Shown here: in pieces, positions 17,016 to 24,447 of the stretch
Layout of the letters: every line of letters starts with the position of its first letter
How positions within the stretch are numbered: position 1 is the first letter of the stretch
Origin: Candidatus Kaiserbacteria bacterium RIFCSPLOWO2_12_FULL_50_10
GTDB taxonomy: Bacteria > Patescibacteriota > Minisyncoccia > Phycocordibacterales > UBA918
Direction of reading: 5' to 3'
NCBI GenBank assembly: GCA_001783515.1
Contig: MFMN01000002.1
Location: forward strand, 1 to 44,529
DNA: 44,529 bases
Position numbers and translations under genes: made by a program
Notes under the pieces: generated by a model
Told to the model about the DNA's origin: nothing
What the model saw: only the letters and a program-made list of their open reading frames with translations
The model's database searches: none

Positions 17016-17096
17016 AAGAAGCTTCTTCCTGTGCGTAATGGTACGCCACAAGATTGCTCTCAAGGCGTTAACCGCCCAGAAAGAAACTTCCGTTTA
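17016..17096 (-). other. Expansion segment near the 5' end of 23S rRNA
   Basis: About 80 nt are inserted between GAGGAAAAGAAAGCAA and CCCTAAGTAGCGGCGAGC compared with E. coli (near position 230). The insert holds small hairpins, for example GTGCGTA/TACGCCAC and GGCGTTAACGCC. Confidence 0.5.
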
Positions 17097-17339
17097 TTGC
17101 TTTCTTTTCCTCTTCTTACTAAGATGTTTCAATTCAGAAGGTTTGCTCCTGCATACACAGGTTACGTGCGTAACACGTAGAGTTTCCTCATTCGGAAATC
17201 TCCGGATCGCAGACTCATTGGCGTCTCCCCGAAGCTTATCGCAGCCATTACACGTCCTTCATCGCTCTTTGAATCCAAGGCATCCACCATACACCCTTCT
17301 ATTCCTGCAAGGAATAGTATACACCGCTGTATATATATT

Positions 17340-17672
17340 TTTTTGAGTGATGCGAATTCTTGCGCGAAGTAGTTACTCACCACCTCCTCGCTCATTCGCA
17401 CTCATGCCTTGATGCTACATTTTTGTAGCATCAAATTATTTTAATTTTGCTCGATTTTATTCTGGTGCGCTGCCGACGAAAAGACCCGTTCAATCGAACT
17501 AAAATCTTTAAGCAGCGCACCTACCTAATTCTCACTTCTTCATGGAGCTTCAGTTAAGAAGTATTCCAATCATCAGAAGTGAGAACTGTTGAGATATGTA
17601 ATTGTCAAACATCGACAGAGAAGGCTTCAATCGGGAACTCCTGTTCCCTCATGTCCTCCTCAGGTGCGCGTC
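17340..17672 (-). other. Structured leader of the 23S-5S precursor
   Basis: There is no gene. Between promoter and 23S the minus-strand transcript contains GGTGCGCTGC/GCAGCGCACC (17463-17521 region), TTCTCACTTCT/AGAAGTGAGAA (about 17530-17586), and the 5' arm of the 23-bp processing stem (17587-17609). Short ORFs here are not supported. Confidence 0.6.
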
Positions 17673-17700
17673 ATTATATTCAGGTCAGCGAGAATGTCAA
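17673..17700 (-). promoter_or_regulatory. Strong rRNA promoter, TTGACA-N16-TATAAT
   Basis: The minus strand has consensus -35 TTGACA (17695-17700) and consensus -10 TATAAT (17673-17678) with 16 nt between them. It is the only perfect sigma70-type promoter noticed in the window and drives 23S-5S without a 16S gene. Confidence 0.8.
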
Positions 17701-17797
17701 GCGCCTTCCCCACCGCAATCTTCTTCGCACGACAAGCACCGCTTACCGTCAAGTGGATAGACCTCAACGCTATATATTCATGATATTTTTTTAAATA

Positions 17798-17824
17798 AAA
17801 AACCGTCTTAAGGTGACGGTTTTG
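17798..17824 (-). terminator. Terminator between the 17.9 kb gene and the rRNA promoter
   Basis: AAAACCGTC pairs with GACGGTTTT around a 7-nt loop and both flanks are A/T-rich. It insulates the rRNA promoter from upstream transcription. Confidence 0.65.
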
Positions 17825-17916
17825 AGTTCTCTGAGGAACTTCAGCAGTGTTCCTGAAACCAGGAAGAACAAGCATGGCAATCTATCGAACAAAACAACTT
17901 TGAGCAAACAGTATTC

Positions 17917-18258
17917 TTAACGTGCTATTAGTTTAAGCTTGAACTCGCCCCCTGCTGTATATCCAGCAAGATGATTGTCATCATTATCTTTCCACTGGAA
18001 CATCTCGGCAAAGCCAAGGTCTACCAGCTCTTCGACCATTTTTTCGTCACATTCGAAGCCTTGAAAAGTGATCCCGTTCATCCATCTGCCATTTTTCTCC
18101 TCTGTGTGAAAATAGCCTTCTCGAAAACAATCTACGAGACCCTCCTTTCGGTATGTGACCATAAAAACGGCCCCCTCTTTGATATCCATCAAGAGCTTGA
18201 ACGCTTCATTATGAACCTTCACTGGTTTAACAAAACGAATTCTCAGGTCGACTTTCAT
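17917..18258 (-). CDS. Hypothetical protein, 113 aa
   Basis: I do not recognise this family. The protein is soluble with no signal peptide and has alternating beta-like stretches (VDLRIRFVKPVKV, AVFMVTYRKEGLVDCF), a central acidic helix, and a C-terminal GEFKLKLIAR strand. AAGGAT lies 5 nt before the ATG, which supports the start. Its codon use is more A-rich than that of its neighbours. It stands alone between the rRNA promoter and a repeat-rich gap, and could be acquired. Confidence 0.65.
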   Translation of the reverse strand: MKVDLRIRFVKPVKVHNEAFKLLMDIKEGAVFMVTYRKEGLVDCFREGYFHTEEKNGRWMNGITFQGFECDEKMVEELVDLGFAEMFQWKDNDDNHLAGYTAGGEFKLKLIAR

Positions 18259-18299
18259 TTTTCATCCTTTCTAATGAGATTAGACATTTCCTGATACAC

Positions 18300-18483
18300 A
18301 GGATACAACGCATGAATATATCCTGCGGCGTATTCTGTGTATCAAGTTTGTTAAGGAGAAGAAATAGTTGAAAGAACGATCTAACTAACAACACAATAGC
18401 ATAACTTTAGTAATTCGTCAATCCCCTGCCGAGGTAGTTGCTTGCAGTCCCCTTTCATGAAGGTCGAGGTTACTGCTTTGACT
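18300..18483. other. Intergenic AT-rich region, nothing identified
   Basis: Upstream of the 17.9 kb gene. No ORF with a start signal and no hairpin of note. A promoter for the downstream gene is expected here but none stands out. Confidence 0.4.
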
Positions 18484-18615
18484 CTGGATCCTTCCAGGAT
18501 GACAAAAGGGAAATGTATGGTTTTAGAGTGATTGATGGTTAATGCTAACGTAGATTTAACTATTTAGTAATCGAAAGCAATACGTTTCACTTTTGTCATT
18601 CAGAAGGAATCCAGG
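18484..18615. repeat. 132-bp miniature inverted-repeat element, copy 2
   Basis: It has the same length, terminal repeats (CTGGATCCTTCCAGGATGAC at the left, GGAATCCAGG at the right) and interior order as copy 1 at 211-342. It is followed by a terminator hairpin 9 bp later, as copy 1 is. Confidence 0.75.
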
Positions 18616-18624
18616 CGTTATGGC

Positions 18625-18655
18625 AAAATCACGAGTATGTCTACTCGTGATTTTT
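18625..18655 (-). terminator. Terminator of the coiled-coil gene (twin 1)
   Basis: The 31-bp hairpin AAAATCACGAGTA-TGTC-TACTCGTGATTTT is identical to the one at 19092-19122. It has a T-run on each strand. Confidence 0.8.
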
Positions 18656-18691
18656 CAGGGACACACGCGATGACGCGAGGTATTTTGATGA

Positions 18692-19048
18692 TTATACGGT
18701 CTGGAGTTTTTGGGTAACGATTGCCTCGAGACGCTTGCATTCGCTGCGGAGCCAGTCGATTTCTTTCGCATAACCTTTTTGACCTTCGACCGCTTCTTCA
18801 AGGCGGTCGAGTCGAACTTTTATTTCATAGATTTCTCGACGGATGCTGTCGATAGACATGCTCATTTGATCCATCTTGTATTCAATCTGAGTGAGGCGGT
18901 GTTCTATGGCTTCGAAACGCTTTTCGAATCGCTCCCCCAACTCGTCAAAACGCATATTCATTTCTTCACGCATCTCAGCAAAGCCGCCAAGCACCGTATG
19001 CGCAAGCTTATCAAAATCGCTTTCCTTTTTCTCAGCAACCTTCTTCAT
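18692..19048 (-). CDS. Coiled-coil protein of unknown function
   Basis: A 118-aa protein made almost entirely of charged amphipathic heptads (for example RFDELGERFEKRFEAIEHRL and VRLDRLEEAVEGQ). It resembles the many small bacterial coiled-coil proteins in which a repeated F/L...R..E pattern forms a trimeric or dimeric rod. No membrane segment is seen. The ATG at 19048 has TATACT 6 nt upstream with TTGCAC 17 nt before it, a good promoter. The same hairpin terminates this gene and its upstream neighbour. Confidence 0.75.
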   Translation of the reverse strand: MKKVAEKKESDFDKLAHTVLGGFAEMREEMNMRFDELGERFEKRFEAIEHRLTQIEYKMDQMSMSIDSIRREIYEIKVRLDRLEEAVEGQKGYAKEIDWLRSECKRLEAIVTQKLQTV

Positions 19049-19054
19049 GTTGCC

Positions 19055-19060
19055 AGTATA
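19055..19060 (-). promoter_or_regulatory. -10 box TATACT (with -35 TTGCAC) of the coiled-coil gene
   Basis: TTGCAC, 17 nt, TATACT, 6 nt, ATG at 19048. This is the best case in the window where both elements of a leaderless-type promoter are visible. Confidence 0.7.
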
Positions 19061-19091
19061 CTGTTGTCCCAAACATCGTGCAATCATGTAA

Positions 19092-19122
19092 AAAATCACG
19101 AGTATGTCTACTCGTGATTTTT
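19092..19122 (-). terminator. Terminator after the rpsB-tsf block (twin 2)
   Basis: Identical in all 31 bases to 18625-18655. It lies just past the stop of the 19.1-19.5 kb gene. Confidence 0.8.
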
Positions 19123-19124
19123 GT

Positions 19125-19541
19125 TCAGGAACGCATGCCGATGGCGTGGGCTTTTCTTTGTTTTTTCTGTGTTTCAGTGAGGGCGCTGTCACGCTTGTGT
19201 TGCATCATTTCATGGAGGTGTGACGCGGACTTCCCTTCGATTGCGGCGCGATGCGCTACAGAACGATTGATACGAATGAGTGCATCGAACTTCTCACTCA
19301 CCCATGCGAATACGGTGCGGCAGGCGGTGAGTGCCATGTGTACAACGTAGTGGATGGTTTGACGGAACGTGTCGCTTTCAAATGCGTGCGATGCACGCGC
19401 TTCTGCATGTGCTATCTTGAGCGCACATACATCGAGGTACATGCGGAGCTTCGGCAAAAACCGTTCGCCGCGCGTACGTTCGACTCCGAAGAGGGCAATC
19501 AAAAGCCCGACCATAAGTGCACTGCCACCAAACCAAAGCAT
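19125..19541 (-). CDS. Small membrane-anchored protein of unknown function
   Basis: A 138-aa protein with one N-terminal transmembrane helix (LWFGGSALMVGLLIALFGV) and a basic, helical, His/Arg-rich cytoplasmic part (AHAEARASHAFESDTF, HMALTACRTVFAW). I do not recognise the family. The ATG lies 6 nt after the tsf stop without a clear ribosome binding site, so it is probably translationally coupled as the third gene of rpsB-tsf. An identical terminator to that of the next gene follows. Confidence 0.68.
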   Translation of the reverse strand: MLWFGGSALMVGLLIALFGVERTRGERFLPKLRMYLDVCALKIAHAEARASHAFESDTFRQTIHYVVHMALTACRTVFAWVSEKFDALIRINRSVAHRAAIEGKSASHLHEMMQHKRDSALTETQKKQRKAHAIGMRS

Positions 19542-19547
19542 ACAAAA

Positions 19548-20129
19548 TTACTTTGCTGAGAAACGCTTCATCTCTGTGACGACAATGCGTTCACCGAACT
19601 TCTGTGTTGCAGAGGAAATGAGGTCAGCAATGGTCTTGCTTTCATCCTTGATGAACGCTTGCTCGAGAAGCACACGGTCCTTCCAGTAGCTTGCAAGCTT
19701 GCCTTCGAGGATTTTCTCGCGCATTGCTTCTGGCTTGTCCGCAACTTCTTCGAGGAAGACCGCGCGTGCCTTTTCCACTGCGTCTTCAGGTACGTCTTCA
19801 CGAGTGATATACTGCGGGAACATTGCGGCAACATGCATAGCAATGTCCTTTGCGAGCGCTACATACTCTTCGTTCTTTGACACGAAGTCGGTTTCGCAGG
19901 AAAGCACCACAACTGCAGCGATTTCGTTATTGTGCACATACGCACCAATAGCACCTGCCGCGAGTTCACGGTCTGACTTCTTTGCGGCGAGCTCGCCTGA
20001 CTTCTTGAGCATGAGAATACGCGCCTTTTCGAGGTCGCCGTCTGATTCTTCAAGCGCCTTTTTGCATTGCATGATTGAAACGCCGGTAAGGTCGCGGAGC
20101 TCTTTGAGCATGTCCATAGTGATTTCCAT
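19548..20129 (-). CDS. tsf: Elongation factor Ts
   Basis: A 193-aa EF-Ts, which exchanges GDP for GTP on EF-Tu. It has the N-terminal UBA-like module (MLKELRDLTGVSIMQCKKALEESDGDLEKA) and the core with CETDFVSKN. The protein is short, like the Thermus type, with a single compact core instead of the duplicated dimerisation domain of E. coli (283 aa). It follows rpsB as in most bacteria. The annotated longer frame upstream is leader, and the start at 20129 gives the expected beginning. Confidence 0.95.
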   Translation of the reverse strand: MEITMDMLKELRDLTGVSIMQCKKALEESDGDLEKARILMLKKSGELAAKKSDRELAAGAIGAYVHNNEIAAVVVLSCETDFVSKNEEYVALAKDIAMHVAAMFPQYITREDVPEDAVEKARAVFLEEVADKPEAMREKILEGKLASYWKDRVLLEQAFIKDESKTIADLISSATQKFGERIVVTEMKRFSAK

Positions 20130-20244
20130 ACTAGTTTTAGTTATTAGGTTTAAGTTATTTTTCAAATGAAAACGTACGAATAGTATCGTGCGCAGAAGTA
20201 TAGCATACTTTTGCACGGATACTTCTTCGTACGTTTTCTAATGG

Positions 20245-21153
20245 TTACGCTGCCTTTGGCACATGTGACGGTTCGCTGCGTGAAGCCTGCGGACGTCCAC
20301 CCTGTGCGCGTGGTGCGCGTGGGTGTTCACCTTCTTTACGGGCAGTGAATGGACGGCGTGGGCGGTCGCCACGGTCGCCACCACGCGGTGCACGATCACG
20401 GAACGAACGACGTTCACCACCTTCGCGCGGTGCGCGAGCAATGGCTACTGGCGGTACATATTCTGCACGTGCTGCCTTGTAGGTTGCGGCAAGCTCACCG
20501 AGGACAGTTTTCACTGCACCAACGAGCGAGTCGTTCATAATGTCAGGGTACGCGATGCCAGTGACATCGTTGTCGGTACCTGCAAGAGCAAGAATCTGGA
20601 TACCGAGCTTCTTCGCTTCCTCAACAGGGATGAAGTTGTGACGAGCGTCAACAACGACAATCATTTTTGGAAGGCGCTCAAGCTTACGTACACCACCGAA
20701 GTTGTACGTAAGCTTCTTCATTTCGTGGTTGATCATACCACGCTCCTTCTTGGTGTACTTGCGATCAAGTTCACCAGTCTCACCTTGCGTGATGAGATCC
20801 TGAAGGCGAGCAAGGCGCTTGCGAGCTTCGGCAAAGTTCGTAAGTGTACCGCCAACCCAACGGTTGACAACGTACGACGCGCCGGCTTCGAGAGCGGCTT
20901 CACGGACGATTGTCTGTGATTCGTCCTTGGTGCCAATGAAGATAACATCACCACCATTGCGTGCAATGTTTGCGAGTGCTGTCTTTGCTGTTTCGAGAGA
21001 CGCTGCGGTCTTCTCGAGGTCAATAATATCGGTTCCCTCTTTGGTGCCAAAGAGATATTGCACCACCGAAGGGTGGCGACGGCTCTTTTGGAATCCGAAG
21101 TGACCGCCAGTTTTGAAAAGGCGATCGACGAGCTGTTGTGTTTCGTTCTGCAT
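20245..21153 (-). CDS. rpsB: 30S ribosomal protein S2 with RG-rich tail
   Basis: The first 230 residues are a normal S2 (HFGFQKSRRHPS, RNGGDVIFIGTKDES, NRWVGGTLTNF, DNDVTGIAYPDIMNDS). S2 binds the head-body neck of the 30S subunit. An extra 70-residue C-terminal tail rich in Arg, Gly, Pro and Ser follows (GGERRSF, PRGGDRGDRPRRPF), which is low-complexity and probably disordered. A TATAGA sequence about 20 nt upstream may be the -10. It heads the rpsB-tsf-19.1 kb gene set. Confidence 0.96.
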   Translation of the reverse strand: MQNETQQLVDRLFKTGGHFGFQKSRRHPSVVQYLFGTKEGTDIIDLEKTAASLETAKTALANIARNGGDVIFIGTKDESQTIVREAALEAGASYVVNRWVGGTLTNFAEARKRLARLQDLITQGETGELDRKYTKKERGMINHEMKKLTYNFGGVRKLERLPKMIVVVDARHNFIPVEEAKKLGIQILALAGTDNDVTGIAYPDIMNDSLVGAVKTVLGELAATYKAARAEYVPPVAIARAPREGGERRSFRDRAPRGGDRGDRPRRPFTARKEGEHPRAPRAQGGRPQASRSEPSHVPKAA

Positions 21154-21257
21154 AATAATTTAATTCGATGCAGTGTCTATAAAGATGACACCTATCGTGC
21201 GCGCACATTACCACGCTTCCCTACTTTTCGCAAGATACAGCTCCGCAGACTTCTCGC

Positions 21258-21263
21258 TATACT
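21258..21263 (+). promoter_or_regulatory. -10 box TATACT of the amidotransferase gene
   Basis: TATACT, 6 nt, ATG at 21270. The leaderless-type arrangement. Confidence 0.65.
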
Positions 21264-21269
21264 ATCTCC

Positions 21270-22007
21270 ATGAAATCTGTTCTGTTTGTCCAATTCCGTA
21301 CGACACCCTTGCGTATTGCCGTCGAACAAGCACGTCATAGGCGCGCGCTTCCTCCGGATGTGTCGCTAACCTTTTGTTCGATATTCGACTTTACTGACGC
21401 TGCAGCGCTCCTTCACAAAGCGCGTGCGTATGACGCGCTTATGTTTGGCGGGTCGGGCGATTTTGATATTGACGGCGGCAGAGCACCGGGCGACTTCGGA
21501 CGCACACAAACCCCGCACATACTCGAACTCATTCAAGACACCGTACAGGACGTCCTGCACGAAGATAAACATTTCTTTGGGATTTGCTTTGGACACCAAC
21601 TCGTTGCTGAACTCTTGGGTGGAAAAGTTACCCATGACCATCGTCAGCAAAAATTCGGCACTCACACGGTGCTCAAGCTTCCTGATGGAGATACTGACGC
21701 ACTTTTTGGAACGTTCCCCGAAGTATTCTATGCGCAGTATTGGCACAAGGATAGTGTCACGACACTTCCTCAGGGCGCCGTCACGCTTGCAGCAAGCCCT
21801 ACCTGTAACTTCGCCGCGCTTCGCTACAGGCAGAACGTCTACACCACGCAGTTTCATCCTGAAATTGCCGCGACAGATATCGAGGGTATTCCGCGCCGAA
21901 AGACTTCCTACCTCGCAGAACCGCCAGCAGCAATCGACATGCACGAATCACCTGAAGCCGCATCGTTACTTTCTGCATTCTACGCGCGACTAAAAAACTC
22001 TCGGTAA
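21270..22007 (+). CDS. Class I glutamine amidotransferase-domain protein
   Basis: A 245-aa stand-alone GATase1 domain. The nucleophile elbow GICFGHQ (Cys near residue 105) and the C-terminal FHPE pair (His and Glu of the triad) are present, with the oxyanion strand MFGGSGDFD upstream. Such domains release ammonia from glutamine for a synthetase partner, or hydrolyse related gamma-glutamyl bonds. No synthetase is adjacent, so the substrate is unknown. GuaA-like and gamma-glutamyl hydrolase-like roles are both possible. It is convergent with rplY across a shared terminator. Confidence 0.88.
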   Translation: MKSVLFVQFRTTPLRIAVEQARHRRALPPDVSLTFCSIFDFTDAAALLHKARAYDALMFGGSGDFDIDGGRAPGDFGRTQTPHILELIQDTVQDVLHEDKHFFGICFGHQLVAELLGGKVTHDHRQQKFGTHTVLKLPDGDTDALFGTFPEVFYAQYWHKDSVTTLPQGAVTLAASPTCNFAALRYRQNVYTTQFHPEIAATDIEGIPRRKTSYLAEPPAAIDMHESPEAASLLSAFYARLKNSR

Positions 22008-22018
22008 CGAGAGTTTTT
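21993..22018. terminator. Bidirectional terminator between the amidotransferase gene and rplY
   Basis: AAAAACTCTCG pairs with CGAGAGTTTTT around GTAA. T-runs on both strands serve the convergent genes. Confidence 0.8.
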
Positions 22019-22020
22019 CG

Positions 22021-22653
22021 TTATGCAGGAGTTTCAGATGTTTCCTTCTTCTTGTTTGTCGCAAGCTCTGGCTCAGGCTGCGACTCTGCGACAGGAGTCT
22101 CCTCTTCTTCTGCCTGCGCAGTCACGGCAACCACGACCTGCTCAGGGTCGTGCAGGAACACAACGCCCTGCGGTGCGACCAAATCTTTCACGCGAATGTT
22201 CGAGGTAAGGTCGATAAGCGATGAAAGATCAACCGTGATGTCATGCGGTAAATCTGCTGGCAGCGCTTCAACATGAATCTCATGGAGCACTTTGGTAATC
22301 ACGCCAAGCTTTTCTGCAGGGGCTTCACCCACGAAGATAATCGGTACATCTACCTGCACCTTCTGCGTGGCATCCACCACGAGAAAATCGATATGCTCAA
22401 AACTATTGTCGAGCGCACTGTGTGCTAAAGCATGTACCAGGGTTGGCATCTTGGTACCATTCACCGAAAGTTCAACCACGGTCGACTCGCCGGCTTCCTT
22501 AAGGACTTTACTGAAGGCAGCGCCTTCGACAGAGATTGTCGTGGGCGATTGCGTCCTACCATACACAATCGCCGGCACCCTCCCTGCACGTCGCAGACGC
22601 CGCGCTTCATTACTCTTCACAACACGAGGCAGCGCCTCAAGGGTAATCGTCAT
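22021..22653 (-). CDS. rplY: 50S ribosomal protein L25 (CTC family)
   Basis: A 210-aa L25 of the long TL5/CTC type, which binds 5S rRNA. The start MTITLEALPRVV and the motif RRLRRAGRVPAIVYG are canonical. The C-terminal domain is present (VQVDVPIIFVGEAPAEKLG, DLPHDITVDLSSL), followed by a disordered Glu/Pro/Thr-rich tail (EEEETPVAESQPEPE). The start at 22653 was preferred over an upstream in-frame ATG because it matches the family. The long structured stretch at 22727-22940 lies upstream. Confidence 0.94.
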   Translation of the reverse strand: MTITLEALPRVVKSNEARRLRRAGRVPAIVYGRTQSPTTISVEGAAFSKVLKEAGESTVVELSVNGTKMPTLVHALAHSALDNSFEHIDFLVVDATQKVQVDVPIIFVGEAPAEKLGVITKVLHEIHVEALPADLPHDITVDLSSLIDLTSNIRVKDLVAPQGVVFLHDPEQVVVAVTAQAEEEETPVAESQPEPELATNKKKETSETPA

Positions 22654-22726
22654 AGAAAAAACACTTATGAAATAAATGGTGTTCTTGACACTCTTCATAT
22701 AGTGTACACCCAATGGGCAAAAATGA

Positions 22727-22940
22727 AACTCCCCGCACTCCGTGCGGTACCGGGGAGCTTTGCTGCTGTAGGAGCCTTCTTACAGAAGCTGTTCAGGTTG
22801 TATGATATATTCGTTCACTATCGTTCCGAATATGTCGACAACCTCTTGCGAAAGCCCCCCAGGCTTTCTCACCCACCGGCGGCACTATTTTTTTGGTTGC
22901 ATTCATCCATAAACATGAACTGATGGATGAATGCAACACT
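22727..22940. ncRNA. Candidate structured RNA between rplY and the baseplate-J-like gene
   Basis: There is no credible ORF, yet the region is packed with perfect stems: CTCCCCG/CGGGGAG, CTGTA/TACAG, nested AGGTTGT/ACAACCT with ATATTCG/CGAATAT, GAAAGCC/GGCTTTC, then a 15-bp perfect stem at 22896-22910 / 22923-22937. It could be a leader of rplY (minus strand) or an independent RNA on either strand. It does not match the tmRNA, SRP RNA or RNase P RNA signatures I know. Confidence 0.4.
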
Positions 22941-22982
22941 GCAGATAAAAAACCACACGCAAGGCGTATGATTTTGAACCTC

Positions 22983-24404
22983 CTACTCAAGAACAGCAAA
23001 CTCAATCGTGATGCGGTTCGGATCGGTAGGGAATGAACTGCGCCACGCAGGCGTCATGCGATAGGTAATACGGTCAGCACCAGGATATTTAACCGCAATG
23101 GTTTGCAGGTCGTCAACCTTAATGCCTGCAAGCGCTGTGGCAATTTCCTGTGTGGGAAGCTGTGCAACAAAGCGAGCTTGTCCGCCAAGCGTAAACTGTA
23201 TCGGCGCGTTTGGTGCGAGAGAAGCGACCTCCTGTGTATAGGCGAAACTCAGTACCGTTGGGTCAACAATCGTGAAATCACCTTCTAGCTTTTCACCTCT
23301 CGTGGCGAGCACCGCCTTCGCAAGATCGCGAGCACTAAAGATAGGCGCCTTGATGGTGCCGCGCACCACAAGTGTTGCCTCGGTATCTCCGCTCCCTGTT
23401 TCTATGTCGTCGGTGTAGGTAATCACCGCACCCGCAGCGTACATGACCTGATCAGCAACTGCTTGTTCTTGGAGCGACGCCATGAGCTTCTCTGCGAGTG
23501 CTGCATCAACCTGCGCACGCACCTCTTCGCGGACGCTATCCTCGACAATGGCGCGCTTGCCGATAAAACCACCCGTAAATGCTTCAGTTGACTTTGCGTA
23601 GACCTTTGCATATTGCTCAGTGTCGTCCTTAAGTCCGGGAACAGTGAACTGTGCTGGCGCAATGTTACCTTCTTCGCCAGGAGTATCTGCAAATACCTTT
23701 GCGGCAACAGTACCTGCAGTCACCGTGCCGTCCGCAGCAACGGTGTAGCCAGGGACCGTCGCTGACTCCTGTATGCGGAAAATAAGGCCATTCGCTTCGA
23801 AACGGGTATTTTTTGTGAGCGCAAATGAATCTTTACTGAATTCGTTATAGATTGTGATTGCGCCAGACGCCGCCGCACGCACTTCATCAATGCCCTTTGC
23901 AGCAATAGGCGCACGAGCTTCGAGCTCTTTCGTGACGAGCGCATACGGAAGTGAAGAACCGTCTCCTGCAGAGAGCTGCGACTCTACTGTCGCATCGAGC
24001 GTTCGGGGCACCACGGTAATGATGGCGGTGGCGGTAATGTGCACCACATACAAAATGACCGCAGCGACAACCACTGCACCCGCCGCCGCAAGGCGAACGT
24101 ACCGCCCAAAAGGTGACGGCTGCAATGACATTTTTTGGCGAAGCGGACGGCCGACGTTTGCAAATTCCGCAGGCTCGTTCCGTGCATGTGTCGCTCCGCG
24201 CAGCGGACGAACATCGCGCAGTTCACTCACGGCATCATGTTCAAACGAGGGTTCTTCCACTGACATGCGCGAAACCTCCTGCATATCGCGGGGTGGCAAC
24301 TCTTCACGAACACGTTCGCGCGGGCGCGAATCTTCAAGGTCGCGCGACTGCGTGCGACGTGGCGCACGATTGGGACGAATGTCTTGCAGGCTCCATTCTT
24401 TCAT
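22983..24404 (-). CDS. Baseplate-J-like membrane protein of the pilus locus
   Basis: A 473-aa protein with a charged, Arg/Glu-rich cytoplasmic N-terminus (1-105), one transmembrane helix (about 108-128), and a large extracytoplasmic part. The sequence ASGAITIYNEFSKDSFALTKNTRFEANGLIFRI resembles the baseplate J/gp47-like domain found in proteins of this size in CPR genomes. The C-terminal half is repeat-like alpha/beta. It follows pilB directly on the same strand, and TATACT lies 7 nt before its ATG, so it may be transcribed both with the pilus genes and alone. An assembly or anchoring role in the envelope is inferred. Confidence 0.65.
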   Translation of the reverse strand: MKEWSLQDIRPNRAPRRTQSRDLEDSRPRERVREELPPRDMQEVSRMSVEEPSFEHDAVSELRDVRPLRGATHARNEPAEFANVGRPLRQKMSLQPSPFGRYVRLAAAGAVVVAAVILYVVHITATAIITVVPRTLDATVESQLSAGDGSSLPYALVTKELEARAPIAAKGIDEVRAAASGAITIYNEFSKDSFALTKNTRFEANGLIFRIQESATVPGYTVAADGTVTAGTVAAKVFADTPGEEGNIAPAQFTVPGLKDDTEQYAKVYAKSTEAFTGGFIGKRAIVEDSVREEVRAQVDAALAEKLMASLQEQAVADQVMYAAGAVITYTDDIETGSGDTEATLVVRGTIKAPIFSARDLAKAVLATRGEKLEGDFTIVDPTVLSFAYTQEVASLAPNAPIQFTLGGQARFVAQLPTQEIATALAGIKVDDLQTIAVKYPGADRITYRMTPAWRSSFPTDPNRITIEFAVLE

Positions 24405-24411
24405 AGTTGAT

Positions 24412-24417
24412 AGTATA
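24412..24417 (-). promoter_or_regulatory. -10 box TATACT of the baseplate-J-like gene
   Basis: TATACT, 7 nt, ATG at 24404, located in the short gap after pilB. Confidence 0.6.
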
Positions 24418-24447
24418 CGTTAAGTTGTATGAAATACATAATAAATG

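Noticed and set aside
17579-17794. 71-codon plus-strand ORF in the rRNA leader
   Set aside because: It runs antisense through the rRNA promoter and processing stem and has no protein-like features.
22793-23005. 70-codon minus-strand ORF upstream of rplY
   Set aside because: It reads through a chain of perfect hairpins, which better explains the sequence, and no start signal is present.
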